From NCBI RefSeq assembly GCF_030936135.1, contig NC_082617.1, positions 926,001-990,000 on the forward strand: 64,000 nt of DNA, given 5' to 3'. The stretch is from Gavia stellata. Lineage: Eukaryota > Chordata > Aves > Gaviiformes > Gaviidae. Made by a program: the position numbers and the translations under genes. Shown in pieces: positions 1 through 25,100 of the stretch (positions within the stretch are counted from its first letter, which is position 1; every line of letters begins with the position of its first letter). Under the pieces are notes generated by a model, which saw nothing but the letters and a program-made list of their open reading frames with translations, was not told the DNA's origin and did no database searches.

Positions 1-70
1 GGCTGTCTGATGGCTAGCAGCAATTCTCAACACACATTACTGTACCATGTAAGAGTGAACAGCGGGGTAC

Positions 71-12810
<12,740 letters not shown>

Positions 12811-13319
12811 GGCGCCCCGCCGGCCTCTGCCCGCCGGCGGCACCGGGCGGGGCGGGGCCGGCCCCGGGGGCGGGGCGGGGTAGGGCGGGGCCGGGGCGGG
12901 GAAGGGCGGGGTCATGACGCGGAGGCCCCGCCCCCCGGGGCAGCTTCCCCGCCCCTCGCCGGTGCGGAGCTGCTCCGCGGCCGTCGCGCGTCCCGCGGGC
13001 CCCGGGCGGCCGCGTGCTCCCCGCGCGGCCCCTGCGCTCCCGCCCGCGACGTGCGCTTCCCGGGCGGGCTCCTTCCCGGGCGGGCTCCTTCCCGGGCCCG
13101 CGGGGCCCCGCCGCCCTCCGCCACCGCGGGGCCCCTGCCTGCTGCTTGCCCGTCGCTCTGCCCTGCGGGGCCGGCGGCCTTCGCCAGCGCAGCTCTTCCC
13201 CCGTGGCTGAAGCCCCGGCCCGCAGCCTCCGCCGAGCGCAGCGGGCTGGCGCCTGGCCCGGGCGCCTTTCTGCAGCGGGCTGAGCCGGGTGCGGGAGATG
13301 TGTTTGGCTGCTGAGATGC

Positions 13320-16300
13320 GTCTGCCCAGGACCCCAGGCGTGCTGGGACCTTTGTATCCGGGAAAGTCTCACGCCTCGCCTTGCACCCGCGCTTGCAAAT
13401 GTGTCGAAAAGCTCTTGGGGTTATTTCAGCACAGCACGTAGGTAGGTGGATCCCGCCGCCGCACCCCAGCTGTGATGCCTGCCGCAGGGTCAGGCCCCCC
13501 GGCTCGCAAGTCCGGCTCACAAGTCCAGCTCCCCGTCAGAGACGCAGCACTGGCAGCGGCGAAGTGATTAAACGCAAACACCCAAAGACCAAGGCTGGGC
13601 CAGCCACGAGGCGTCAGAAGGCACGCAGCCAGGCAGCCTCCTCAGCGGCCCGGTGGGGACCACGGGCTGCCGAGAGTGGGGACGGTGCAACATCCTATGC
13701 TCCTGCCCTGGAGCCCCTGGTATATTCAGAGCACTCTTGCTGCTGGGCAGCCTGGCACTAACTCCCTGTCCCAGCCGTCGGCCCGTCTCTGGGGCATCCT
13801 GCCTGCAGTCGGAGCCCGGCTGGGCAGAAGGAGATGAGAGGACAGACAGACAGCTGCTCAGACACAGCCACCTCCCTGCGTGTGACCGGAGTCAGGGGAG
13901 CTGGACCCCATCTGGCTGTGACGATCAGGTCAGGAAGAATCCCTGATAGCTGTCAAAGCTTCTGTTTCACACCCTATTTCCTATTATACATGACTCAACA
14001 CGGCTTCTGCTTGGGCAGAGGCTTGCAGTTTCAAAAACTCCTCGCTCTGCTCCCGTTTACACAAAATCTTTTCCTCCCGTGGTTGCATTCCCTGCCTGCC
14101 TGCTGCATGAGTGGGGGCAGCTCCTTCCACACGCGTGGTGCCTGCTTAACCATCGACCCTTATTCATCGGAAAAGGCTCTGTCAGATCCAACTTAAAAAT
14201 CCAGCCCTGCCTTTTCCTGTAGAACCCGTACAGCTCTTGCTGCCTCCCCTTGAAGGAACCCCAGCAACTGGTCGTGGGACCTCGTAGCTGTGGGATCTCG
14301 GCTCTCCTAGAAGAACTGCAGCGAATCACGCTGCTGCCGGTAGAACACGCTCCCACCCCCCAAACGCAGCCATCCACCAGAACAGGTTTGTCCTGCTGCA
14401 CAGAGTCCCCTGGGCTGATTCCACAACCCATCGCATCCATGTGGGTAGAAATTTTCTTCTGTAAAGCAATAAAAACAGTGGCAGGTTGGATGAGATAAAC
14501 CTGGCAGCACAACCTGAGAGAGCGGGAAGGAGGTACACTTGGGCCAAACGGAACACAAGCACGCGGGTGGAACAGGAAATTCATGATTAAAAAAGCTCCA
14601 GCGCCCTGAACACAGACAGCAAACACTGCTCCATCGGGGTAAGATATTCTACCAGGAGAGAGGCAGAGCTGCTTATTTTTAGGGCCCTGCTTCAGGCTTC
14701 AGTATATAAGTATCCAGCAATATGTTCCCCAAAGAAATGCGGTTTTATGGTTGTTCCCTGGATAAGATGAAAGGCTGGGTAGTTTACGGCTGTGGCATGA
14801 CTGTTACTACACGCTGCCCTTAGCCGCTCCTGTGATGGCTGGCATCATCGGCAGCAGCAGAGTGGAATTTATAATAGGACAGAGCAATTGCTAGACGGAT
14901 TCTAACTGAAGGCCTTGCAGCATCTATCACACCCTCATTTAAGCCCCAGACGATTCCCTGTATTTAAATTCACCGTGCTGAGACCCCATCAGCCAGAGGG
15001 GCGGGGGGGTGAGACTGGGCACGAGTGACTGCCATGTCCTACCACACGAATTCCTGCTCTGTGGACCCAGGTGTGTCACGGAGCGAGCAAACAAAACCAC
15101 CACCCCCCTGGACAGCTTATTTTAGCTTCCCACCCGCCGCCCTTCTCGCAGCCCTCGTGACAGCCTGCGAGCCGCCAGGCAGCCACCAGACTTCCTGCTC
15201 GCTGGCCCTCCGAGGGAAAAAACAGTCTGGAGGAAAGAAAAGTAACTTTGTGGGCAGCGCCTGGCCCCCTCCAAAGCAAACAGAGCAAGTCCTCAAGAGG
15301 CCCTGTAAGCAGCGAGATGGAAAACACGATGGCATCTCAGAGCTGGGAAGATCAAACAAGATAGCCCTCCCCCAAGGGAAAATCTGCTGCTTCTCCGCAG
15401 CCACGGTCCCCTTGCCATTTTTAGCCTCTGCCCAGAGGTTTTCTGGGGACAGATCCATTTCTGGGTCGACACTTTGGTACCCCACTGGAAGTGATTCCCT
15501 GCACCCCCTCAGCTCTGGGGCTGAAAGAAGGGGTTAATACCAACCGCACTTAATGAATCGGACAGTGACGGGGAGCGCCAGAAACTTGGCATCCGGGCTG
15601 TTGTTTGCATGGCTCCTGGTCTGGTTTTAACCAAGCCCTGACCAACCGTTCCTGGGTATGGTCTGGTAACCTGGGCTGGCTGGGGACCAACGCACTCTGG
15701 ATGTGGCACTGTTTTGGCCAGCAGTGGAATACGTAGAGGCTGCTCCATGTGCCAGGCAGCAGCACGCGTGCACCGAGCCTGCAGACATGCAGCTGGTTCC
15801 CCACCAGACCTTGCTCTCCCCCAGGAGAGCGCAGCAGCAGAGGCTCGCAGCATCTGCTTGAACATGGTCATCAGGAGACAACCCCATGGCTGCAGTTACC
15901 ACGTGCCCTCTGCAGAGTCAAGATTCACATGGGAACACGTACCCACTGCTGAAGCCAGCATGGGGCTTAATCTACTGCCGCAGTCACCCAGCATCACCCA
16001 CAGATGATCAGTGTCATGTAGGAAGGTGCCCCGGTCTCCACCACCGCACCCGGTTCCCCCAGTGCTCTGCCAGGGTTTGGCGTGGCTGCTGCGACCTCTC
16101 CTCCCAGGAGTGGCAACGCTGGGTTGATGGGACACGCTGGCCTGCCAGCAGCCTTCCAGGGGACATCAGACACCCCATGCCCTCCCCAGAGAGGGGCAGG
16201 GGTACGTTGGGTGCCACCACACCAGAGGCGTGAGTGCCACCGCCCGTGCCGGCAGGCCAGCAGCGAGGGAGAGTTGGGCCGGGTTTGACTGGTGGCTGGT

Positions 16301-18540
16301 GCTTCCCAGTAGCTTGGAGGAAGGAGAACTGAGTAACTATGTTGGTCTATTAAAAAAAACAAAGATGGCTCTGTCAGTCAGAAGCGCCTGGGCTGGCCCC
16401 AAGATAAACTATTCAGTGAGAGAAAAAACAAAACCAAACCCCAAAAAGCCTTTTCCAAGAATTTTCAAAGTCTCCCTAACCTCATTCAACCCACCTCGCC
16501 GAGGATGAAAACATGGGCCTCTCTCATGGCAGCCTCTTGAGGGCAGTTCGGTATGGAAAGCGTAGGCAGAGCAGAGCTGCACTGGGCAGTTGTGTCCCAG
16601 CTCCCTGTTGCCAGAGCAGAAAGCTCCACATGGAGGAGCGAGAGTATTTCGGCTGAACCACCAGACACAGTCAATGCCAGGAACTGTTTCTGGTATCTCT
16701 GGATTGCTTTCCTGGTGGGATAGACCCACCAGGTGGGGAGATTGGACAAGAGACATTAAGGTCAATTTGAATTCCCCTGTTTCCTGTCTGTTCCAGCAAG
16801 CCCAGAGATGTGGGAGGAACCTGGGGAAAACCTCATTTTCCTGCAGGTTTAGCCTTTACTGAGCAAAACAGCCCATGTGCTGGTGCTACCGGAGTTGCGT
16901 AGTGTCACATCCACTGCCTTGTTTCTGGAGCAGAAAGGGGAGGGATGATGCACCGGTTCCTTCTCCCTGTATCCTACGCAGGTGTGAACCTGTTCAGTCA
17001 AACATGGCAAAGCCAAGCAGAGATCTCAAAACAGGTAGGACAGGTCCGGGGAATTTATGAAAAGAAATGGTTTAAAGAAAAGCAGGTTGTGAACAGCCCA
17101 GCCATCGCGCAGAGGAGACCAGCCAGAGCAGGTCCTTGATAGAGAAAAGCCCAGTGAGGGTCTCCAGAAGCTGCTGTGATTTACCTGGCAGCCTGGGTCT
17201 GACAGGGCTGAGAAACTCCATGGAGGAGTGGTAGGAATGGGCTGGGAAGCCAGGAGTAGGACCAAGGTGCTGAAGACACCAGGGATGGAGTCCCAGTGTC
17301 TGGCCCTGACGGGGAAGCTGGTGGCGAGGTGAGCACAGCAAGTGCCACATGGATGGGAAGGCTTGAGGGCCAAGCATCTTCCCCCTGCTCCCTCTGAAGC
17401 TCGCCGAGAGCTAAAGGAGATCACCCCTGGCACGTGTCGTGGCGCAGGCAGACTCGCAACCTGAGCACCCGGACTGTAGCTAATGGCCCTTTCTGGCCAT
17501 CACCCTCCCCTGGCACGCTCGCTCCCTGCTTCTTCTCTCAGCATCATGAGCATCAAACCAGGATGGGGGCTCTGGAGGGGCCGGCACGTGGCTGCCCATG
17601 GCCCCTCGAGCAAGTTGTGGTGCCTGTGACGTGGGAATGGTGACACCAGGGCTTTGAAGTCCGCTTTGTGCAACGCCCCGGCTGACGGAGGGAGTTTGCA
17701 GAGGAGGGCAGCGCCTTTCAGTAGGGCTGCTGGGTCTAACAGAAGCAGCAAATTTTGATATAAATTAGAGTTAACAATGCCAGTTCATGCTAAGTTTATA
17801 AGGGATATGATCCAAATCCTGTTTCTCTCACATTCCTCCTTTCTCCATGTCCGTGGTTCCTTTGGGCCCCTACCCCAGCTCCTGCTGGCTGGTGGCCACT
17901 GGTGCTGCACCAGCCGCAGCACTGGGATGCCCGGACTCCATTCCCGCCGCACGCACTCGCTTCCCTCGCAGCACCGGGCAAGTCAAACACCCAGGACCTC
18001 TCCGTGCTGACACAAAAGAGCCATCCATCCCTCTCCCATGGGGACGCTGCCCGGGTGAGAAGCTGGCCCGATGCTTCTTGGCTGTGTTTGCAAAGCTGGA
18101 GGCAAGAGCGAACACCGCGTTTGGGGTGATTTTTTTTTTCTTCCTGTTCATTAATCACGTTTTTTTCTGGAGTCTTTAGGTATTTCTGCTTAAAAAGAGA
18201 GCCGCTTTCCGTCCTGCGAGGTCACGGTGCCTTTGGGGTGCAAAACCCCAACTCTCCAAAGCTTTTTATTCCCACCAGCAGCAGAAGCGCCCCTGGCATT
18301 GGGCGCAGGCAGCGTTGCCCCAACTTCTGCCGGCAAATAAGGAGGTTTGCAGCGGCGGGAGGAGCGGGAGAGGGTCTGCGCTGCCAGAAATGAGGATTTG
18401 TGTCCGGTGGATGGACACCAGCCAGCGCGGCCGTGCCCGGGCGGAGGTCACCGAGCCGTTAGCGAGGGTGCAGGGGCTCGGGGGGCGGTGGGATGGAGGA
18501 GGAGACACCTCCCTGAGCCCCCCCGTTATCTGCCGGGGGG
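13320..18540. other. Intergenic region between UAP1L1 and SAPCD2
   Basis: About 5.2 kb between divergent promoters. I see no exon with family similarity, no RNA gene and no recognised repeat. The interval 14690-14960 is AT-richer, with a TATATAA at 14702-14708, but no linked reading frame is evident. Regulatory elements for either gene may lie here, but none can be named. Confidence 0.6.
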
Positions 18541-18768
18541 GAGGAGCGGGGAGTCCCGGTCCCTCCTCCGGAGGGACCGGGACCCCCCGCTCCCCCCCCC
18601 GGCCGAGAGCGGGGCGGGCGCCGCGTGGAACTCAAACCGCCGTCCTCCCCCTCAGCCAATGGCCGGCGTCACCGCCCGCCGCCAACCAATGAGAGCGCGG
18701 GACCTCCCTCCACCAGCCAATAGGAGCGCGGGGGCCGGAGCGAAGAGTAACGCTCGGGAGCGGCGGCG
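18541..18768 (+). promoter_or_regulatory. SAPCD2: SAPCD2 promoter with three phased CCAAT boxes
   Basis: CpG-rich, TATA-less proximal promoter. CCAAT boxes are at 18656-18660, 18686-18690 and 18717-18721, all in the same orientation and 30 and 31 bp apart. The second and third are each followed by GAGCGCGGG (18693-18701 and 18724-18732), so that part is a near 31-bp duplication. NF-Y-bound CCAAT boxes spaced about three helical turns apart are a known trait of cell-cycle (G2/M) promoters, which fits SAPCD2 as a mitotic protein. NF-Y binding itself is inferred. GGGCGGG at 18611-18617 is a GC box. Confidence 0.75.
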
Positions 18769-19156
18769 ATGGCCCCGGAGCGCGGCGGCCGGTCGCTCCC
18801 CGCCGGTACCGAGGGTCTTCCCCGGGTTTTCCTGCAGAGCCTGCGGACTCTTTTCGATATCCTGGATGACCGGCGGCGGGGTTACGTGCACCTACGGGAG
18901 ATCGAGTCCCGCTGGCGGGGAGCGGAGGCCCGGGAGCTGCCCGCCGGGGTGATGGAGGGGCTGCGGCGGGCGGCACCGGCCAGCGGGTACCTCACCTTCG
19001 AGCGCTTCGTCCTGGGGCTGCGCGCTGCCCTGCCCGGTGCCGACCCCCCGCTGGAAAGCGGCGGGCGGCGGAGCGGGGAGAAGCCGCCGAGCCCGCGCTG
19101 TGCCGAGGAGCGGCGCGGGAAGAGCGCCGGGCAGCGGGAGCCGGGCCGCGGCCAAG
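18769..19156 (+). CDS. SAPCD2: SAPCD2 coding exon 1 (SAPC domain)
   Basis: 388 coding nt from an ATG with G at -3 and G at +4 to donor GTGAGC at 19157. It encodes the entire suppressor-APC/EF-hand-like domain: [19 protein letters not shown], then the HLREIESRW helix and [14 protein letters not shown]. This is nearly the same as human through residue ~88, after which a basic, low-complexity tail diverges. It ends one base into a Gly codon completed by exon 2. The reading frame stays open past the donor into the intronic repeat. Confidence 0.95.
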
Positions 19157-22100
19157 GTGAGCCGGCGGGGCCGGCCGGGAGCGCCGGGGGTGGGGACGGA
19201 CCGTGCCCGGCTCGGCGCGGGCGGCCCCCTCGCCGGAGACCCGAGCTCGGCAGGGCGGGGGGGGACCTGCGGCCCGCGGGGCTCCTGGGCGCTGCGCCGG
19301 GCTTCAGCCCCGTCCGTGGGCGCTTGTCCGCGCTTCCCGCGGCGTTTCCCCCGTCCGTGGGCGCTTGTCCGCGCTTCCCGCGGCGTTTTCCCCCGTCCGT
19401 GGGCGCTTGTCCGCGCTTCCCGCGGCGTTTTCCCCCGTCCGTGGGCGCTTGTCCGCGCTTCCCGCGGCGTTTTCCCCCGTCCGTGGGCGCTTGTCCGCGC
19501 TTCCCGCGGCGTTTTCCCCCGTCCGTGGGCGCTTGTCCGCGCTTCCCGCGGCGTTTTCCCCCGTCCGTGGGCGCTTGTCCGCGCTTCCCGCGGCGTTTCC
19601 CCCGTCCGTGGGCGCTTGTCCGCGCTTCCCGCGGCGTTTTCCCCCGTCCGTGGGCGCTTGTCCGCGCTTCCCGCGGCGTTTCCCCCGTCCGTGGGCGCTT
19701 GTCCGCGCTTCCCGCGGCGTTTTCCCCCGTCCGTGGGCGCTTGTCCGCGCTTCCCGCGGCGTTTTCCCCCGTCCGTGGGCGCTTGTCCGCGCTTCCCGCG
19801 GCGTTTTTCCCGTCCGTGGGCGCTTGTCCACTTACAGCGGTGCCAAGAAGAATTAAGGGCTTTACCATAACGTGTCCGCAGTTGTCCCCTGGCGCAGGGT
19901 CTGTAGGTGACCTTCCCCAGGCGGGGTAATGCGGCCGCTCGTCTCGGGGGGTGGCTGGGCCCTGGGGTCTCCGAGAGCCGGGCAGCTTCGCCGGAGCCCA
20001 AGCAGCAGTGGCGTAGCAGCCCCGAGCTCGGGTGGGCTCCGTGCTGCGGGTGTGCCTTCTCGGAAGGGCTCAGTTCACGATTTCATCCACGTTTTGGACC
20101 AAAAAAAATAGTGAAACCTGGTCCAACTTTTTTGTTTGGGCAATTCCGCAGCGGTATTTGCAATAATAAATAATTAAGCAATAACTAAACGGGAAAGCGG
20201 TGCCAGGGCGATGTGCTTTCCTGTCCCCAGGCACTGTCCGGGTGGGCAGGCCAGGGCTCTGTCTGCAGAGCTCGCCAGCAGGTCCCGGTAGACTCTGCCC
20301 CTTCCTCGGGCCCTTGGGTCCCCGTGCTGGGTCTGCCAGGGCCCCCCACCCCTGGGTGGCATGCTGACCTTGGCGAGGGGGAGACTATTTCACCAACATC
20401 TTGATTTGCGGCTAGTCACTAGGAGACGTTATAAGGAAACCAGGCTTCTGGTCTTATCTGGTGTAGGTGATAATTCTTTATCTAGATTTGTGAAGTGCTT
20501 TGAGACATACGGACACAAAGGTCTGTGTGAGGAGCTGGTGTTTGTTATTGCAACACTTGAGCGCTGTGACTTCCTCTACCTTGGGAACGTTGTCTGGGCT
20601 GGTTTGCCTTCCCTTCCCACTCGCTCCCTCCCCATCCCTTCTTCTGCTGGGTGGAGAAGAAACTTTAACCGTGGCTGACATTCTCTGCTTTCCATTTTGC
20701 CTCCAGACTAATCACTAGAGCTTCATCTAGGGGAATATTATTAAGCAGGCTGGTTCTTCTATCATCAAGAGTGTAAATCTGGAAAAACCTGAAAAAAAAT
20801 CCTGCTTGGTAAATAAACAGCAAATTGAAAGCTCTGCCCTGGAAAGGAGTGAGCAGATGACTACAGCAACTTTTGGGTTGCTGAGGATCTTTCCATTATA
20901 GCTGATGTTATATTGATGTCCTGAGCCTGCGGGCAGGGTTAGTGCCTCAGCCCTTGCTGCCAGCTTCCCGCGGTGCAGGGCCGTATTCTGGCAACAGGCC
21001 TGAATTTCAGGTTGATTCAGCAGCTTAGCAAACATTGTAACTCGGAGTTATTCTACCTCTTTTAGCTCCAGATCCTGCACAGCTGCTCAGTGCTCCCTCC
21101 ACTGCGGAGGGCTTCCTGGGGCGTGGGTGAACAGGTAGATATTCCCCTCAACTGGCTGTGAGGGAGTTGGGCACTGCGTGGCGGGACGCGGCTCTTTCTC
21201 GCTGGGGAAAAATGTGCTGAGAGCTGCCCGTGGGTGCAGGAGGCCTTGTCTCCATTAACATTATATTGTTTGGGCTCGAGGCTGCTGTGAGCCTCCAGCT
21301 GCATGAGGTGGCTTCTGTAAGAACCAAACCAAGTGCAGCGAGCTGGTGTAGCAGAGCTCATCAGCTGCAAGGAGTCTGAGGAGACTCTCCCTGTCTGTCT
21401 TTTGGGGGAAGGAGGTGCTCACAGGGTGCCACCCTCGCTCTGCGTGCTGGTCCAGGGGACATCTGCATGTGTCAGAGGTGATTTGGTTGCAAATCATGGC
21501 AAGATTGCAGAGACTGGGGCCAGGTGATCCTCCTGGCGTGTCTCATGGCAGGATCTCTTGCACCTCCAGTGAGCTGGTCCTGCTCTTTGCCTAGGAAGAA
21601 CCGATGCCAGCTCATTAGCAGGGGTCCTGTTTTAGCCACTACATTGTCAGCTCAGGTGCACAGAGCTCAGTTGTTTGACCAGGGAGCACCTCCTTATTCC
21701 AGGTTCACCTCAGCTCAACCTGGCGCTTCGAAGTAACAGCAGCAAAAACCTTATTAACGTGTTGTTTCTACCCTGCAGCTCTTCCCAGAGGTGCTCCTGG
21801 CTTTGCTTTGGGATTCTGCCTATGGAAGCTACCCTTGGTTTTGGAGCTGCTCCTCAGCTTCCCAAGCAGGATGTGCTACAGGTCTGCTAGGAGAACATGT
21901 GCGTGGTTGCACTGGTCTTGCTGGGTTCCTTCCAGGTAGATATGGGTGTATGAAACCCAGGACAGTTGGCAAAACAGATGACTGGACGATACCAAAGACT
22001 TTGTGTTCATTGACGTGCTGGAGACCTGTCTATGCCGGAGCACTTGCTGGTAGGAGAAGCGGGATGCCATGATGGACCAGAAGGAGGATTTTTCCCGTGC

Positions 22101-25100
22101 CACGGTGGCTTCTTTCCCCAATGACACAAAGTGACAGGCTGGGTGAGGTGCTTGTGTAGCATTGCCGGCTGCCCCCTGAGCCCGAGTCCAGCTCTCATTG
22201 CTGGACCCGTGCACACATGGCAGCACAGGCAGTCCCAGTATGGTGCAACTCTCCCAGACCTCGTTGCCTTCAAGACGAAGGGTGGCTCCTGCAGCCACGC
22301 CTGCCTTCTCTTGCCCCGTATCCCTCTTCCATCGTGTCCGTGTGCTCGGCCGAGGAGACTTGTGGAGCAGCAGGCAGCAATGTGCCAGCCTAGGCGATGC
22401 TACGCGCCCTGTCCCGGCACCCGCAGCCCTTTGTGCCTGCGCAGCAGGGAACGTGCTAGACCTGTGCCAGGCAGCTCTGGCGCCTGGGAGCCGGTGTGTG
22501 CCCAGCCCGTGGGAGAAGGATGTGGTGATGGGTGGGGGTGCCTGGGAGATATGTGGTGAGCAGTCCCAAGGAGGAGATGTGTTCCCCAGCTGCCTCACTG
22601 CCTGCCTTCGCTTGCCTGCCTCCGTGCTGCTCTTGTTTGAAAGCCAGGTTGGGAAAGAAACTCTCGAGGAAAGCTGTGTGCAGAGGGCGGGGTGAGCTGC
22701 GAGAGCAAGGGGGTGAGCATGAGGCAGGGTCTGCTGGGGGCTCGGCAGGGGACCGGAGCAAGAAAGGAGGTGCAGCAGGTTTGCTGCCTGGGCACGTCTG
22801 GGGAGGGTGCTGGCTGCACCCTTGGCTGCCCTGGGCCGCGATTCGGGGCGGCAGGGCGGTGCTCTGCCAGCTCGGCCAGAAGCGGGCATCTGATCCGGCT
22901 TGGCCGTGGCCGCAGGGCTGCGTTTCTGGCGAGTTCACCAGGGTGGGCGGTGCGGGGCTTGTACTGACTTTACTGCAGGTGCCCAGCCAGTACCTGCGTT
23001 GGCATACAGGCAGGAGGTGTCTGATCCAGCCTAAAACCTGCCTGTATGAACTTAATCTGCAAAAATAGGTTATGCATGGATTTGCACCAGCGTCATGTGT
23101 TTGCAGTAGATCAGTCTTTTGCAAGATAGGATGTTGGGATTTTAATAAAATTTTGGAAAACTTACAGCCTGATTTACTCTATGGTTAGACCTCAGGCACG
23201 GGTCTTGGGGGGGGGACATCTGCATGGCCAAGCCCAACAGCGAGCAGGAGCTGCCTTCAGGAGGAGTCAGTGCCACCTGAGCGGGAGCCAGGGTCCCATG
23301 AGGATGGGACGAGGGTGACAATATCACTAATGGTTTAATGCCTGTGCCAGGACTGAAAAAGCATTGCCTGGAAGCTGCCTGCTTTTTGCAGATGATCACC
23401 AAGGTCTGTTGCCAGCCTGGCGCAGCCAAGTTGTTGCTGAAGCCTGCCCTGCCCATACAAAGACACGAGCAGGCGCTTGGGCCGGTGCTTTGCTCAGCTG
23501 CTCCCTGCCATGTCCGTTTGCAAGACCACCCTGCAGATAGTCCCACAGAAGTGGCCATGGGGAGGTTTTTGTTGCAAGCGGCTGGTGGCCTCATGCTTTC
23601 CTCTGTTACAGGTGGTGATGCTAAGGCTGCTGGGCAGTCCCAGGGAGATGGCAGCCATTCAGGGGCTGGGGATACTCGGAGGCATCAGAGGGGACGTGCA
23701 GAACACCGGAGACACACCATTACCAACGGCGTGGACTTCAGCATGGTAAGGGGACAGCCCTGTCATGAACTCCAGCAAAGGGCCTGTGGTCCCTGGGGGA
23801 AGGTGGATTGCAGGGGGCCCTCACCGCTGACACCAGCTCTGTTTAGGCTGTGGCTCCCCCCGCCTACCCTGTACGTGTGGGGTGTCGGGCAGATCACAGA
23901 ATGATGGGGTTTGGAAGGGACCTCTAGAGATCGTCTAGTCCAACCCCCCGCCAGAGCAGGGTCACCCAGAGCAGATCGCACAGGAACGCGTCCAGGCGAG
24001 TTCTGAGTATCTCCAGAGAAGGAGATTCCACAACCTCTCTGGGCAGCCTGTTCCAGTGCTCTGCCACCCTCAAAGTGAAGAAGCTCCTCCTCATGTTTAG
24101 ACGGAACTTCCTATGACCAAGTTTGTGCCCGTTACCTCTCATCCTGTCACTGGGCACCACTGAAAAAAGACTGGCCCCATCTCCCTGGCACCCACCCCTG
24201 AAGTATTCATAAGCATTGATAAGATCCCCCCTCAGTCTTCTCTTCTCCAGACCAAAAAAACCGATGTCCCTCAGCCTTTGCTCATAAGAAGGATGTTCCA
24301 GTCCCCTCATCATCTTCGCAGCCCTTTGCTGTACCCTCTCCAGCAGCTCCCTGTCCTTCTTGATCCGGGGAGCCCAGAACGGGACACAGGACTCCAGATG
24401 TGCCTCAGCAGGGCAGAGTAGAGGGGGAGGATAACCTCCCCCGCCCTGCTAGCCACACTCTTCTTGATGCCCCCCAGGATGCCCTTGGCCTTCTGGGCCC
24501 CAAGGGCACGTTGCTGGCTCATGGCCATCCTGTTGTCCCCCAGGACTCCCAGGTCCCTCTCTACAGAGCTGCTCTCCAGCAGGTCAGCCCCTCACCTGTA
24601 CTGATGCACGGGGTTATTCCTGATATTTTTCATCCTGATATTTTGGATACAAAGCTCTGACGCATGTGGAGGTCCTGCCATTACTTCCGAGGTGCTTTCT
24701 GTCCTGAATCGTGCCAGACGGGGAGGAGGCACATGTTCCCCTGCCTTCCTCCAGAGTGAGGGCAGCCCACGGAGCCAGCGTTTAACTGCATGGGTGCCTT
24801 CCCTGTGGGCAAAAACTTGGGCAGGGAAAGGCAAACATGTAGGTGTAGGAGCAGGTGGGTCTCTGGGCCTTTCAAGCACTCCAGTGAAGGTCGGTACGCT
24901 CTGTGCTGGCAAGCGGTGGTGCCGGGCTGTGTCCCCTGCCAGATGTTCTCTGTAAATCAGGGCTCAAGCATGCTGATCCTCCTGGCTCCCGAGAGACTTT
25001 TTGCCAGTAATGCAGAGAAACCAGCATTGAATTTAGCCGGGCAGCCCAGGATGGAGGGATCGGCTCCCCTTCCTCACTCCCTCAGTGGAGAGGTTTGGAT

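Noticed and set aside
18882-20001. Antisense open frames of 328 and 369 codons over the SAPCD2 minisatellite
   Set aside because: They are translations of a 42-bp repeat whose unit length keeps all frames open. No start context, domain or splice logic supports a gene.
21876-22889. 337-codon antisense open frame in SAPCD2 intron 1
   Set aside because: No recognisable domain and low-complexity stretches; in GC-rich avian DNA such lengths occur by chance.
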